Shown: positions 1 through 6,079 of the stretch, piece after piece
Position numbering within the stretch: position 1 is the stretch's first letter
Layout of the letters: every line of letters starts with the position of its first letter
DNA from: Chloroflexota bacterium
GTDB taxonomy: Bacteria > Chloroflexota > Dormibacteria > Aeolococcales > Aeolococcaceae
Direction: 5' to 3'
Assembly (NCBI GenBank): GCA_005889515.1
Contig: VBHE01000287.1
Span: forward strand, 990-10,002
Length of the DNA stretch: 9,013 nucleotides
Notes under the pieces: generated by a model
What the model saw: only the letters and a program-made list of their open reading frames with translations
Told to the model about the DNA's origin: nothing
Databases searched by the model: none
Translations under genes and position numbers: made by a program

Positions 1-102
1 AAGGTCGACCACGAGAACGTCGAGGCCGCCCGCGCCGCTGCGCGCGCCTGGTCCCCGCGGCGTGTCGCGCACAGCCTCGCCACCGAGATGCTCGCGGTCT
101 GA
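1..102 (+). CDS. 3' end of an unidentified gene (C-terminal 33 residues)
   Basis: An open frame runs from the first base of the window to a TGA at 100-102, giving 33 C-terminal residues that end in SLATEMLAV. The fragment is rich in Ala and Arg and reads as one or two helices around a Trp-Ser-Pro-Arg stretch (AARAWSPRRVAHSLATEM). Helices of this kind often close glycosyltransferases of the GT-B fold, but 33 residues are too few to assign a family and I do not claim one. The frame has the same high-GC third-position bias as the other genes. It converges on the minus-strand gene ending at 114, with only 11 bp between the two stop codons. Confidence 0.5.
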   Translation, partial: KVDHENVEAARAAARAWSPRRVAHSLATEMLAV

Positions 103-133
103 GCTCCCCGCGGCTAGAGGGCGGCGAGGAGCT
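102..133. terminator. Hairpin between convergent genes, possible bidirectional terminator
   Basis: AGCTCC (102-107) and CCGC (108-111) can pair with GGAGCT (128-133) and GCGG (121-124). This gives a 10-bp GC-rich stem with a 3-nt bulge (125-127) and a 9-nt loop. It lies exactly at the junction of two convergent genes, where a shared terminator would be expected. No T-tract follows on either strand, and in sequence this GC-rich such stems arise by chance, so the call is weak. Confidence 0.25.
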
Positions 134-398
134 TCTGCCGGAGCTCCTCGAGCTGCTCGCGTTCGGCGATCGACGGCTTGTGGGGCGTCGCCGGGGGGAA
201 CTTGAGCCGGTGCAGGGCATCGGCGAGCTGCTCGATCTCCTCGTCGGTGAGGCGGAGCAGGCGGCCGTCGGCGCGCGCCGGCGGCGGGGACTCGGTCGGC
301 TCGGCCGCGTAGGCTGCGACCCCCTGCCCGGTTCCCTGGGTGGGCCGGAACAGCTCGTCCGAGCCGCGGAGATGGGCACGGCGGAAGCTGCCTCCCAT
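114..398 (-). CDS. 94-residue protein coupled to ParA, candidate ParA partner
   Basis: The ATG at 398-396 overlaps the parA stop by one base (TGATG), and a purine-rich ribosome binding stretch (GGGAGAGGGGGG, positions 416-405 on the minus strand) lies just upstream, inside the end of parA. Translation is therefore probably coupled to parA. The protein has three visible parts: a basic N-terminus (Arg at 6, 7 and 11), a Pro/Ala-rich, probably disordered linker at about 20-46, and two predicted amphipathic helices at about 50-67 (TDEEIEQLADALHRL) and 76-94 (SIAEREQLEELRQKLLAAL), the second able to form a coiled coil. There is no signal peptide or membrane segment. I recognise no family; it is not ParB, having no ParB/Srx or HTH motif. 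Known ParA-type systems often have a small adjacent partner whose basic N-terminus stimulates the ATPase, so a partner role is a reasonable inference only. Confidence 0.75.
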   Translation of the reverse strand: MGGSFRRAHLRGSDELFRPTQGTGQGVAAYAAEPTESPPPARADGRLLRLTDEEIEQLADALHRLKFPPATPHKPSIAEREQLEELRQKLLAAL

Positions 399-1189
399 CA
401 CTGTCCCCCCTCTCCCTCGCCGCCGTCCCCGTTCAGCACGGCGGCCGCCAGGGCGCGATAGGCCTTCGCGCCGGGCGACGCGTTCGCGTACTGGAGGATC
501 GACTGGCCCTCCAGCGGGCATTCGGCGAAACGGATGCTGGCGTCGACCCTGACCTCGAAGACCTGGTCCCCGTAGTGCTCCTTCACGAGGTCGAGCACCT
601 CCTGGCTGTGGAGCGTGCGGCTCTTGAAGATGGTGGGAAGGATGCCGGCGATGCGCAGCTGGGGGTTGAGCTTGTGGCGGACCCGGTCGATGGTCCGCTG
701 CAGCTGCTGCATCCCCTTCATCCCGAAGTACTCGCACTGCAGCGGGATGATCACCTCGGTGGCGACCACCAGCGCGTTGACGCTGAGCAGTCCCAGCGAG
801 GGCGGGCAGTCGATGACCACGAAGTCGTACTCGTGGAGGTGGGGCGCCAGCTTCTCCTCGAGCACCCGCTCGCGCCCGAGCTCGTTGACCAGGGCGAGCT
901 CGGCCCCGCTCAGCTCGATGTTCGCGGGGAGGAAGTCGACCCCGATCTTCTCCGAGCGCATGCGGACGTCGGCGAGGTCGACGTGCGGGTTGGTGAGCAG
1001 GTCGTAGACGGTGAGCTCGACCTCGTCCGGGTACCGGCACCCCATGTTGATGGTGAGGTGTCCCTGGGGATCGAGGTCGATGCAGAGGACCCGCAGCCCG
1101 GTCTCGGCGAGCGCGCCTCCCAGGTTGACCGCGGTGGTCGTCTTGCCCACGCCACCCTTCTGATTGGCGATGGCGAGGACCCGGGTCAT
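398..1189 (-). CDS. parA: ParA/Soj-family partitioning ATPase
   Basis: This 263-residue protein is a complete P-loop ATPase of the ParA/MinD superfamily. The deviant Walker A motif KGGVGKTT is at residues 11-18 with the signature Lys11. The switch I/A' motif DLDPQG is at 38-43, and the Walker B/switch II motif FVVIDCPPSLG is at 123-133. The family hallmark QCEYF is at 151-155. In the family, ATP-bound dimers coat the nucleoid and are released by a partner that triggers hydrolysis, which positions plasmids, origins or protein clusters. No ParB gene is adjacent; a 94-residue gene follows, coupled through TGATG. The ATG start is supported by GGGAGAGGG directly upstream on the minus strand, and residue 4 already begins the first beta strand. 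After the core, the last 15 residues are Gly/Glu rich. His44 sits where ParA proteins usually have Asn or Ser. Family assignment is secure, but whether it segregates chromosomes or positions some other cargo cannot be read from the sequence. Confidence 0.93.
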   Translation of the reverse strand: MTRVLAIANQKGGVGKTTTAVNLGGALAETGLRVLCIDLDPQGHLTINMGCRYPDEVELTVYDLLTNPHVDLADVRMRSEKIGVDFLPANIELSGAELALVNELGRERVLEEKLAPHLHEYDFVVIDCPPSLGLLSVNALVVATEVIIPLQCEYFGMKGMQQLQRTIDRVRHKLNPQLRIAGILPTIFKSRTLHSQEVLDLVKEHYGDQVFEVRVDASIRFAECPLEGQSILQYANASPGAKAYRALAAAVLNGDGGEGEGGQ

Positions 1190-1241
1190 TCCCTCTCCCG
1201 TCCTCAGGTGCGGGCCGAACAGATGCGCTCCACCAAGCCGC

Positions 1242-1248
1242 TATCATA
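1242..1248. promoter_or_regulatory. Symmetric -10-like element shared by divergent promoters
   Basis: TATCATA reads as TATCAT (1242-1247) on the plus strand and TATGAT (1248-1243) on the minus strand, each one base from the TATAAT consensus. It is the only AT-rich block in the 107-bp region between parA and the TPR gene. Transcription starting about 7 bases downstream would give 5' leaders of roughly 40-50 nt for both genes, each containing its ribosome binding site. No convincing -35 hexamer is visible on either side, so this is a prediction from the -10 alone. Confidence 0.45.
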
Positions 1249-1296
1249 CGGCGGCCGCGTGTCGGTTGCGCGCCATCACCGGAGCACGGGAGCATC

Positions 1297-2160
1297 TTGG
1301 CCGAGGTCGAGCGGGTCAAGCCACGAGCCTTGTACGTCGAGGAGGCGATCGCGCTCGCCCTCGAGAGCCGGTGGACCGAGGCGCTCGCGGTCAACCGCGC
1401 CCTCCTCGAGCGGCACGGCGAGGAGGAGGACACCTACAACCGGCTCGGCAAGGCGCTCTCCGAGCTCGGCCAGCCGGAGGAGGCGCTCGAGTCCTACCAG
1501 CAGTCGCTCCGCCTCAACCCGCTGAACATCATCGCCCAGAAGAACGTCCGCAAGCTCTCGGCGCTGCTCCAGGCGCCGTCGCGGGTCGAGGGGATGGCGA
1601 CGGCGATCGACGTCGACCTCTTCACCGAGGAGCCGGGCAAGAGCGGCCTCACCGTGCTGGTGCCGCCCGCCGGCGGGGTGGACGTCGCCGTCGCCCCCGG
1701 CGACGTCGTCGAGCTCCACGCCGAGAACGGGCAGCTCCGCGCCCGCAGCGTCCGCGGCATCGACCTCGGCGACGTCGACACCAAGCTCGCCCGCCGGCTT
1801 CTCCCGCTGATCAGCAGCGGCAACCGCTACTCGGCCGCCGTGGCCCGGGTCGACGACCGGCGCATCGAGGTGATGATCCGGGAGACCTACCAGGCCCCGG
1901 AGAACGCCCGGAAGTCCTCCTTCGCGATCGCCCGCGGAACCCGCCGCGAGGACTTCCGCCCCTACGCCAAGGAGTCGCTGCTCGCCTCGCGCGGCATCGA
2001 CGACGACTCCTCGGACGAGGAGGAGAGCACCCCCGGCGGCGACGACGGCGGCGAGGAGCTCGAGGGCATGCAGCCGGCCGAGGGGGACGTCGAGGACCCC
2101 GGCGGCTTCGAGACGGAGGACGACTCCGACGAGGACGTCCGTCCCGAGGACGAGTACTGA
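1297..2160 (+). CDS. TPR-repeat protein with acidic C-terminal tail
   Basis: The protein has 287 residues and starts with TTG at 1297. GGGAG at 1288-1292 (and GGAG at 1281-1284) acts as the ribosome binding site; no in-frame ATG or GTG occurs between the start of the divergent region's -10 element and this codon, and the next in-frame Met is residue 100. The N-terminal third is helical, with a degenerate repeat at about 10-43 and a clear TPR at 44-77 (YNRLGKALSELGQPEEALES, then SLRLNPLN), capped by a basic helix. Residues about 116-200 form a separate, probably beta-rich domain (LTVLVPPAGG to EVMIREVY-like EVMIRETYQ). The last 54 residues contain about 26 Asp/Glu and a single Arg and are probably disordered. 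TPRs mediate protein-protein contacts; the partner is unknown. I recall similar TPR proteins starting around KPRALYVEEAIALALES in Chloroflexota, but cannot verify it here. It is divergent from parA and lies 52 bp upstream of hisZ, so it could be regulated with parA. Confidence 0.85.
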   Translation: MAEVERVKPRALYVEEAIALALESRWTEALAVNRALLERHGEEEDTYNRLGKALSELGQPEEALESYQQSLRLNPLNIIAQKNVRKLSALLQAPSRVEGMATAIDVDLFTEEPGKSGLTVLVPPAGGVDVAVAPGDVVELHAENGQLRARSVRGIDLGDVDTKLARRLLPLISSGNRYSAAVARVDDRRIEVMIRETYQAPENARKSSFAIARGTRREDFRPYAKESLLASRGIDDDSSDEEESTPGGDDGGEELEGMQPAEGDVEDPGGFETEDDSDEDVRPEDEY

Positions 2161-2172
2161 GGTCACCGGGGT

Positions 2173-2183
2173 CCCCAACGGGG
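2173..2183 (+). terminator. Small GC hairpin after the TPR gene, possible weak terminator
   Basis: CCCC (2173-2176), the loop AAC, and GGGG (2180-2183) are followed by TTT, 13 bases past the TPR stop and before the proposed hisZ -10 element. The stem has only four pairs and the T-tract only three bases, so it is at best a weak terminator or pause site. Its main support is its place between two genes that appear to be separately transcribed. Confidence 0.22.
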
Positions 2184-2200
2184 TTTCGGCAGTCGACCGG

Positions 2201-2206
2201 TAGACT
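2201..2206 (+). promoter_or_regulatory. -10 element (TAGACT) of a probable leaderless hisZ promoter
   Basis: TAGACT fits the TAnnnT form of a bacterial -10 element and ends six bases before the hisZ GTG at 2213, so transcription would begin at or next to the start codon. No Shine-Dalgarno sequence precedes the GTG, which is what a leaderless mRNA would show. A near-identical block (GGTAGGCTGGGCCGC) precedes the GTG at 8278. No -35 hexamer is evident, as is common for leaderless promoters in GC-rich bacteria. The 52-bp gap leaves no room for a T-box, His leader peptide or attenuator. Confidence 0.5.
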
Positions 2207-2212
2207 GGGCGC

Positions 2213-3496
2213 GTGCAGGACGCCCCCACCGTCGAGGGCGCCGGGGCCCCCAGAGGGCGAGCCGGCGGCTTCACCGACTGGCTGCCCGGCGCCGCGCGCC
2301 GCCGGAGGGCGGCCGGGGACGCCATGATCCGGACCTTCGAGGGCTGGGGCTACGGCATGGTCGCCACCCCGCTCGTCGAGCCGCTCGACACCATCTCCTC
2401 GGGAGTCGGCGCGGCCAAGCAGACCCAGCTCTTCCGCTTCATGGACGCCGACGGCGCCCTCCTCGCCCTCGTCGGCGAGCGCACCGTGAGCGTCGCCCGG
2501 GTGGTCGCCACCCAGCTCCGCGACGGCCCGTACCCGCTCCGCCTCTGCTACGCGGGGCCGGTGCTCCGCAACCAGCCCCCGCTCGGCGGCCGCCGCCGCG
2601 AGAACCTGCAGGCGGGATGCGAGCTCATCGGCGCCGGCTGCATCGCCGCCGACGCCGAGTGCGTCGCCCTCGCCGCCGAGGCGCTGTCCCGGGCCGGCCT
2701 CGGTGGGGTCCAGGTCGACGTCGGCCACGCCGACTTCCTCCCCGGGCTGCTCGAGGGCGCAGGCCTCGACGCCTCCGACCGCGAGCGGGTGCTGGCCGCG
2801 CTCAGCGGCCGCGACCTCGTCGCCGTCGAGGAGGCCCTCTCCGAGACCTCGATCGGCGACGCCGAGCGGGCGCTGCTCCTCCGCTTCCCCGCGCTGCGCG
2901 GTGGCCGGGAGATCGTCGACGCCGCCGCCCAGGGGCTGCGCGCGGAGCGACCCCGGCGGGCGCTCGGCGAGCTCGCCCAGCTCTGGGACCTGCTCATGGC
3001 GTACGGGCTCGAGGGGCATCTCCACCTCGACCTCGGCGCGGTCCGCGACTGGGACTACTACACCGGCCCCACCTTCGAGCTCTTCAGCGGCGAGCTCGGC
3101 TTCCCGCTCGGGACCGGGGGTCGCTACGACGGCCTGCTCGGCCGCTTCGGGCTGCCCCTGCCGGCGACCGGCTTCGTCCTCCACGTCGACCGCTGCTGCG
3201 ACGCGCTCGCCCGCCGGGGCGGCGAGGCCGCCGAGCCGCTGCCGCCGGCGCTGCGGGTCGCCTACGCCGCGGGCGGCGAGGCGATCGCCATCCGCGCCGC
3301 GACCGCGCTCCGCGGACCCGGCGCGGCGGTCGCCTGTGACCTCGAGCCGAGCGACGGGCCGCCGGCCGGGGCCGACCTCTACGTCGACGCCGACGGCGCC
3401 GCCCGCTGGTGGGACGGCTCGCGCTGGGCCGACGCGAGCACCGCCGAGGCGGTCGCCGCGCTCGCCGGGAGCACCAACGGGAGGCGCGCCACGTGA
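2213..3496 (+). CDS. hisZ: HisZ, ATP phosphoribosyltransferase regulatory subunit
   Basis: HisZ is a catalytically inactive paralogue of histidyl-tRNA synthetase that assembles with short-form HisG into the octameric enzyme for the first step of histidine synthesis. The 427-residue product shows the class II synthetase-like fold in order: GFTDWLPG (19-26), the helix and strand FEGWGYGMVATPLVEPLD (42-59), QLFRFMDADG (72-81), RLCYAGPVLR (110-119), QAGCELIGA (133-141), DYYTGPTFELFSG (281-293), GGRYDGLLGRFG (302-313) and ATGFVLHVDR (318-327). It ends with a short C-terminal domain rather than the tRNA anticodon-binding domain of HisRS. The adjacent short hisG, overlapping by 4 nt (GTGA), confirms the role. 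Two usually conserved motifs are altered: the RPDMT-like segment reads VGERT (88-91 region) and the motif 2 FRxE segment reads LRNQ (118-121). The GTG start at 2213 sits directly after the proposed -10 element. Confidence 0.92.
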   Translation: MQDAPTVEGAGAPRGRAGGFTDWLPGAARRRRAAGDAMIRTFEGWGYGMVATPLVEPLDTISSGVGAAKQTQLFRFMDADGALLALVGERTVSVARVVATQLRDGPYPLRLCYAGPVLRNQPPLGGRRRENLQAGCELIGAGCIAADAECVALAAEALSRAGLGGVQVDVGHADFLPGLLEGAGLDASDRERVLAALSGRDLVAVEEALSETSIGDAERALLLRFPALRGGREIVDAAAQGLRAERPRRALGELAQLWDLLMAYGLEGHLHLDLGAVRDWDYYTGPTFELFSGELGFPLGTGGRYDGLLGRFGLPLPATGFVLHVDRCCDALARRGGEAAEPLPPALRVAYAAGGEAIAIRAATALRGPGAAVACDLEPSDGPPAGADLYVDADGAARWWDGSRWADASTAEAVAALAGSTNGRRAT

Positions 3497-4152
3497 GCGG
3501 GCTCTGCGTCGCCGTGCCGAACGGGGCACTGCTCGAGGGCGCCTGCGAGCTCCTCGGCGCCGCCGGTGTCGACGTCGAGGCCTCGCGCTTCGACGACGCG
3601 CTGCTCATCGAGTCCGGCGGCCACCGGCTCATCAAGGTGCGGCCGACCGACGTCCCCGTCTACGTCGAGATGGGCGCCGCCGACTGCGGCATCGTCGGCA
3701 AGGACATGCTCTGGGAGTCCCACCGCGACGCCTACGAGCTCGTCGACCTGCGCTTCGGCGGCTGCCGGCTGGTGCTCGCCGCCCCCGAGGACTCCGCGCT
3801 CGCCGCCGGGAACTGGCCGCCCTCGCTGCGGGTGGCCACGAAGTACCCGCACGCGGCGGTGCGCTTCTTCGACCGCATCAACGTCGCCGCCGACCTCATC
3901 AAGCTCCACGGCTCGGTCGAGCTCGCGCCCGCGACCGGGCTCGCCGACGCGATCCTCGACATCGTCGCGACCGGCCGCACCCTGCGCGCGAACCGGCTCG
4001 TCGAGGTCGCCGAGGCGGGCAGGTCGACGGCGCGGTTCATCGTCAACCAGGCGTCTTTGAAGACCCGCTCCGAGGCGGTGACGGCGCTCGCCGCCGCGCT
4101 CCGCCGTGCCGTCGACGCGCGCGCCGCGGCCAAGCGCGAGGGAGCCGCGTGA
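3493..4152 (+). CDS. hisG: HisG, ATP phosphoribosyltransferase, short form
   Basis: HisG joins ATP and PRPP to give phosphoribosyl-ATP, the committed step of histidine synthesis. At 219 residues it is the short form, lacking the roughly 80-residue C-terminal His-binding domain of the long form, and so should need HisZ for activity and feedback control. Visible motifs are VAVPNGALLEG (6-16), VRPTDVPVYVEMGAADCGIV (49-68) then GKD, RVATKYPH (113-120), IKLHGSVELAPATGLADAIL (136-155) and the PRPP-binding loop VATGRTLRAN (158-167). The family's usual PKGR/PKGA at the N-terminus is PNGA here (Asn10). GTG is chosen as start because it overlaps the hisZ stop as GTGA and has GGGAGG about 8 bases upstream; it lets the product begin immediately at the first beta strand. 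A longer upstream reading would run into hisZ. Confidence 0.95.
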   Translation: MSGLCVAVPNGALLEGACELLGAAGVDVEASRFDDALLIESGGHRLIKVRPTDVPVYVEMGAADCGIVGKDMLWESHRDAYELVDLRFGGCRLVLAAPEDSALAAGNWPPSLRVATKYPHAAVRFFDRINVAADLIKLHGSVELAPATGLADAILDIVATGRTLRANRLVEVAEAGRSTARFIVNQASLKTRSEAVTALAAALRRAVDARAAAKREGAA

Positions 4153-5492
4153 CCACCGCCCTGAAGCGGCACGACGCCGCGAGCTTCCGCCGCCTGACCG
4201 CGGGCGCACGCCGCTTCGTCGAGCCCGCGCTCGACGACGAGCAGTCGGCGCGGCTGCAGGGGCTCTTCGGCCGGCCGCTCGGCGCCGACGAGGCGGTTCG
4301 CCTCATCGTCGACGACGTCCGCCGTCGTGGGGACATCGCGCTGCGCGACTGGACCCGGCGCATCGACGGCGTCGAGGTCGAGCACCTCCACGCCGGCCCG
4401 GCCGAGATGGCCCATGCGTGGAGCATCACCGACCTCGAGCTGCGTGCGGCGCTCACGACCGCGGCCGCGCGCATCCGCGGCTTCCATGCGCTGCAGCGCG
4501 ACACCGCGGTCCGCGGCACCGGTGCGCTGGGGCTGCGCCCGGTGCCGCTGCGCCGCGCCGGCTGCTACGTCCCCGGCGGCCGCGCCGCCTACCCGAGCAC
4601 GGTGCTGATGAACGTCATCCCCGCCCAGGTGGCGGGCGTCGACTCGGTGATCGTCGCCACCCCGCCGGGACCCGACGGCCGCGCCCATCCCGCGGTGCTC
4701 GCCGCGGCGCAGCTGCTCGGCGTCGCCGAGGTGGCGGTGATGGGGGGCGCCCAGGCGATCGCGGCGCTCGCGTACGGCACCGAGTCGGTCCGCGCCGTCG
4801 ACACCATCGTCGGCCCCGGGAACCTCTTCGTCACCCTCGCCAAGCGCGCCGTCTTCGGCAGCGTCGGCATCGACGGGCTCGCCGGGCCGAGCGAGGTGAT
4901 CGTGGTCGCGAGCGAGGGCGCCGATCCCCGGATGGTCGCCGCCGACCTCGTCTCCCAGCTCGAGCACGACCCGCTCGCCTGGGCGGTGTGCGTCACCGAC
5001 TCGGCGGAGCTGGCGGGACGGGTCGAGGAGGAGTTCGTCCCCGCCGCCGAGAGCGCGGTGCGCCACGGGATCATCGCCGCCGCCGCCGGTCGCCACGGGA
5101 TGACCGTGGTCTGCGCCGACCTCGAGGAGGCGCTCGCGCTCGTCGACGACTTCGCCCCCGAGCACCTCGAGCTCCAGGGCGCCGCCGCCGAGGCGCTGGC
5201 GTCGCGGGTGCGCACCGCTGGCGCGATCTTCGTCGGCGAGGACAGCCCGGTGCCGATGGGCGACTACATCGCCGGGCCCAACCACACCCTGCCCACCGGC
5301 GGCGCCGCGCGCTTCAAGGGCCCGCTCTCGGTGATGGACTTCGTGCGCTGGTCGAGCGTCACCCAGCTGGCGCGTGCCGACATGGAGCTGCTCGGCCCGG
5401 TGGCCTGCACCCTCGCCGAGGCCGAGGGGCTGCACGGGCACACCGCGTCGATCCGGCTGCGGCTCGAGCGCAACGGCGAGCCGTCGCGATGA
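4149..5492 (+). CDS. hisD: HisD, histidinol dehydrogenase
   Basis: HisD oxidises L-histidinol to L-histidine in two NAD-dependent steps using a zinc ion. The 447-residue length is slightly above the usual ~430. Expected residues are present: GCYVPGGRAAYPST (138-151), MGGAQAIAALAYGT (198-211), the NAD-site region TIVGPGNLFV (219-228), and GIDGLAGPSEV (240-250, Gly where Met is usual). By position against the E. coli enzyme, the zinc ligands would be Gln270 and His273 (SQLEHD), Asp372 (MGDYIAGPNHT) and His431, and the catalytic pair Glu338-His339 (FAPEHLELQ). All appear intact, so it should be active. The GTG start overlaps the hisG stop (GTGA at 4149-4152) and has GAGGGAG just upstream (about 4138-4144). 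It is followed directly by hisB with no hisC between, unlike the common hisD-hisC-hisB order. Confidence 0.97.
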   Translation: MTTALKRHDAASFRRLTAGARRFVEPALDDEQSARLQGLFGRPLGADEAVRLIVDDVRRRGDIALRDWTRRIDGVEVEHLHAGPAEMAHAWSITDLELRAALTTAAARIRGFHALQRDTAVRGTGALGLRPVPLRRAGCYVPGGRAAYPSTVLMNVIPAQVAGVDSVIVATPPGPDGRAHPAVLAAAQLLGVAEVAVMGGAQAIAALAYGTESVRAVDTIVGPGNLFVTLAKRAVFGSVGIDGLAGPSEVIVVASEGADPRMVAADLVSQLEHDPLAWAVCVTDSAELAGRVEEEFVPAAESAVRHGIIAAAAGRHGMTVVCADLEEALALVDDFAPEHLELQGAAAEALASRVRTAGAIFVGEDSPVPMGDYIAGPNHTLPTGGAARFKGPLSVMDFVRWSSVTQLARADMELLGPVACTLAEAEGLHGHTASIRLRLERNGEPSR

Positions 5493-6079
5493 GCGCTCCC
5501 CGCACCGCGTCGCACGAGCGCGTCACCAAGGAGACGCGGATCTCCACCGCGGTCCTCGTCGACGGCAGCGGCGTCGCCGACGTCGAGCTGCCGCTGCCGT
5601 TCTTCCGCCACATGGTCGAGGCGTACGTGAAGTACAGCGGGATGGACGTGCGCCTGCACGGCAGCGGCGACGTCGAGGTCGATGCCCATCACCTCGTCGA
5701 GGACTGCGGCCTGGTGCTCGGCGCCACCGTCTCCAAGGCGCTCGGCGACCGTGCCGGCATCCGCCGCTTCGGCAACGCCCACGCCCCTCTCGACGAGTCG
5801 CTGGTGCGCTGCGTGCTCGACTTCAGCAACCGTCCCTACGTGGTGTGGGAGATGGCGCCGCTGCGCGGCCGCATCAACGACTTCGACGTCAGCGTGCTCG
5901 GTGAGTTCGTCCGCGGCTACGCGCAGACCGCGGGGATCTCGCTCCACGTCGACTACCTCCGCGGTGAGAACCTCCACCACATCGCCGAGGCGGCATTCAA
6001 GGCGATGGGGCTCGCCACCCGGGAGGCGCTGGAGCGCACCGGGGGCACGGCGATCCCCAGCACCAAGGGCGTGCTGTGA
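5489..6079 (+). CDS. hisB: HisB, imidazoleglycerol-phosphate dehydratase
   Basis: HisB dehydrates imidazoleglycerol phosphate to imidazole-acetol phosphate using manganese. It has 196 residues, the size of a monofunctional dehydratase with no phosphatase domain. Family motifs are RVTKETRI (11-18), DAHHLVED (65-72), GIRRFGNAHAPLDE (90-103), SNRPYVVW (113-120), NLHHIAEAAFKA (161-172) and the C-terminal IPSTKGVL (189-196). The duplicated metal motifs HHxxE (67-71 and 163-167) and His41 are present. Two positions differ from the consensus I remember: FxDHM is FFRHM (Arg40) and the ARHG-like segment reads VKYSG (Tyr49). The ATG at 5489 overlaps the hisD stop as ATGA; no strong ribosome binding site is visible, which fits translational coupling. 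The product should act between HisF and HisC, but hisC is not in this window. Confidence 0.95.
   Translation: MSAPRTASHERVTKETRISTAVLVDGSGVADVELPLPFFRHMVEAYVKYSGMDVRLHGSGDVEVDAHHLVEDCGLVLGATVSKALGDRAGIRRFGNAHAPLDESLVRCVLDFSNRPYVVWEMAPLRGRINDFDVSVLGEFVRGYAQTAGISLHVDYLRGENLHHIAEAAFKAMGLATREALERTGGTAIPSTKGVL

Noticed and set aside
575..1525. Plus-strand open frame opposite parA, running into the TPR gene
   Set aside because: parA on the minus strand has intact Walker and switch motifs, and the plus-strand product is a low-complexity reverse-complement artefact.
2161..2212. T-box, His leader peptide or attenuator upstream of hisZ
   Set aside because: Only 52 bp separate the genes. There is no run of His codons and no room for competing hairpins; only a weak 4-bp stem is present.
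1811..3529. Very long minus-strand open frame (572 codons) opposite the TPR gene end and hisZ
   Set aside because: It is antisense to well-supported genes; high GC at third positions removes stop codons from the opposite strand. The product is low-complexity Arg/Gly/Ala/Pro with no motif.
3732..5441. Minus-strand open frame (569 codons) opposite hisG and hisD
   Set aside because: Same cause: it mirrors the codon bias of hisG and hisD and shows no recognisable domain.
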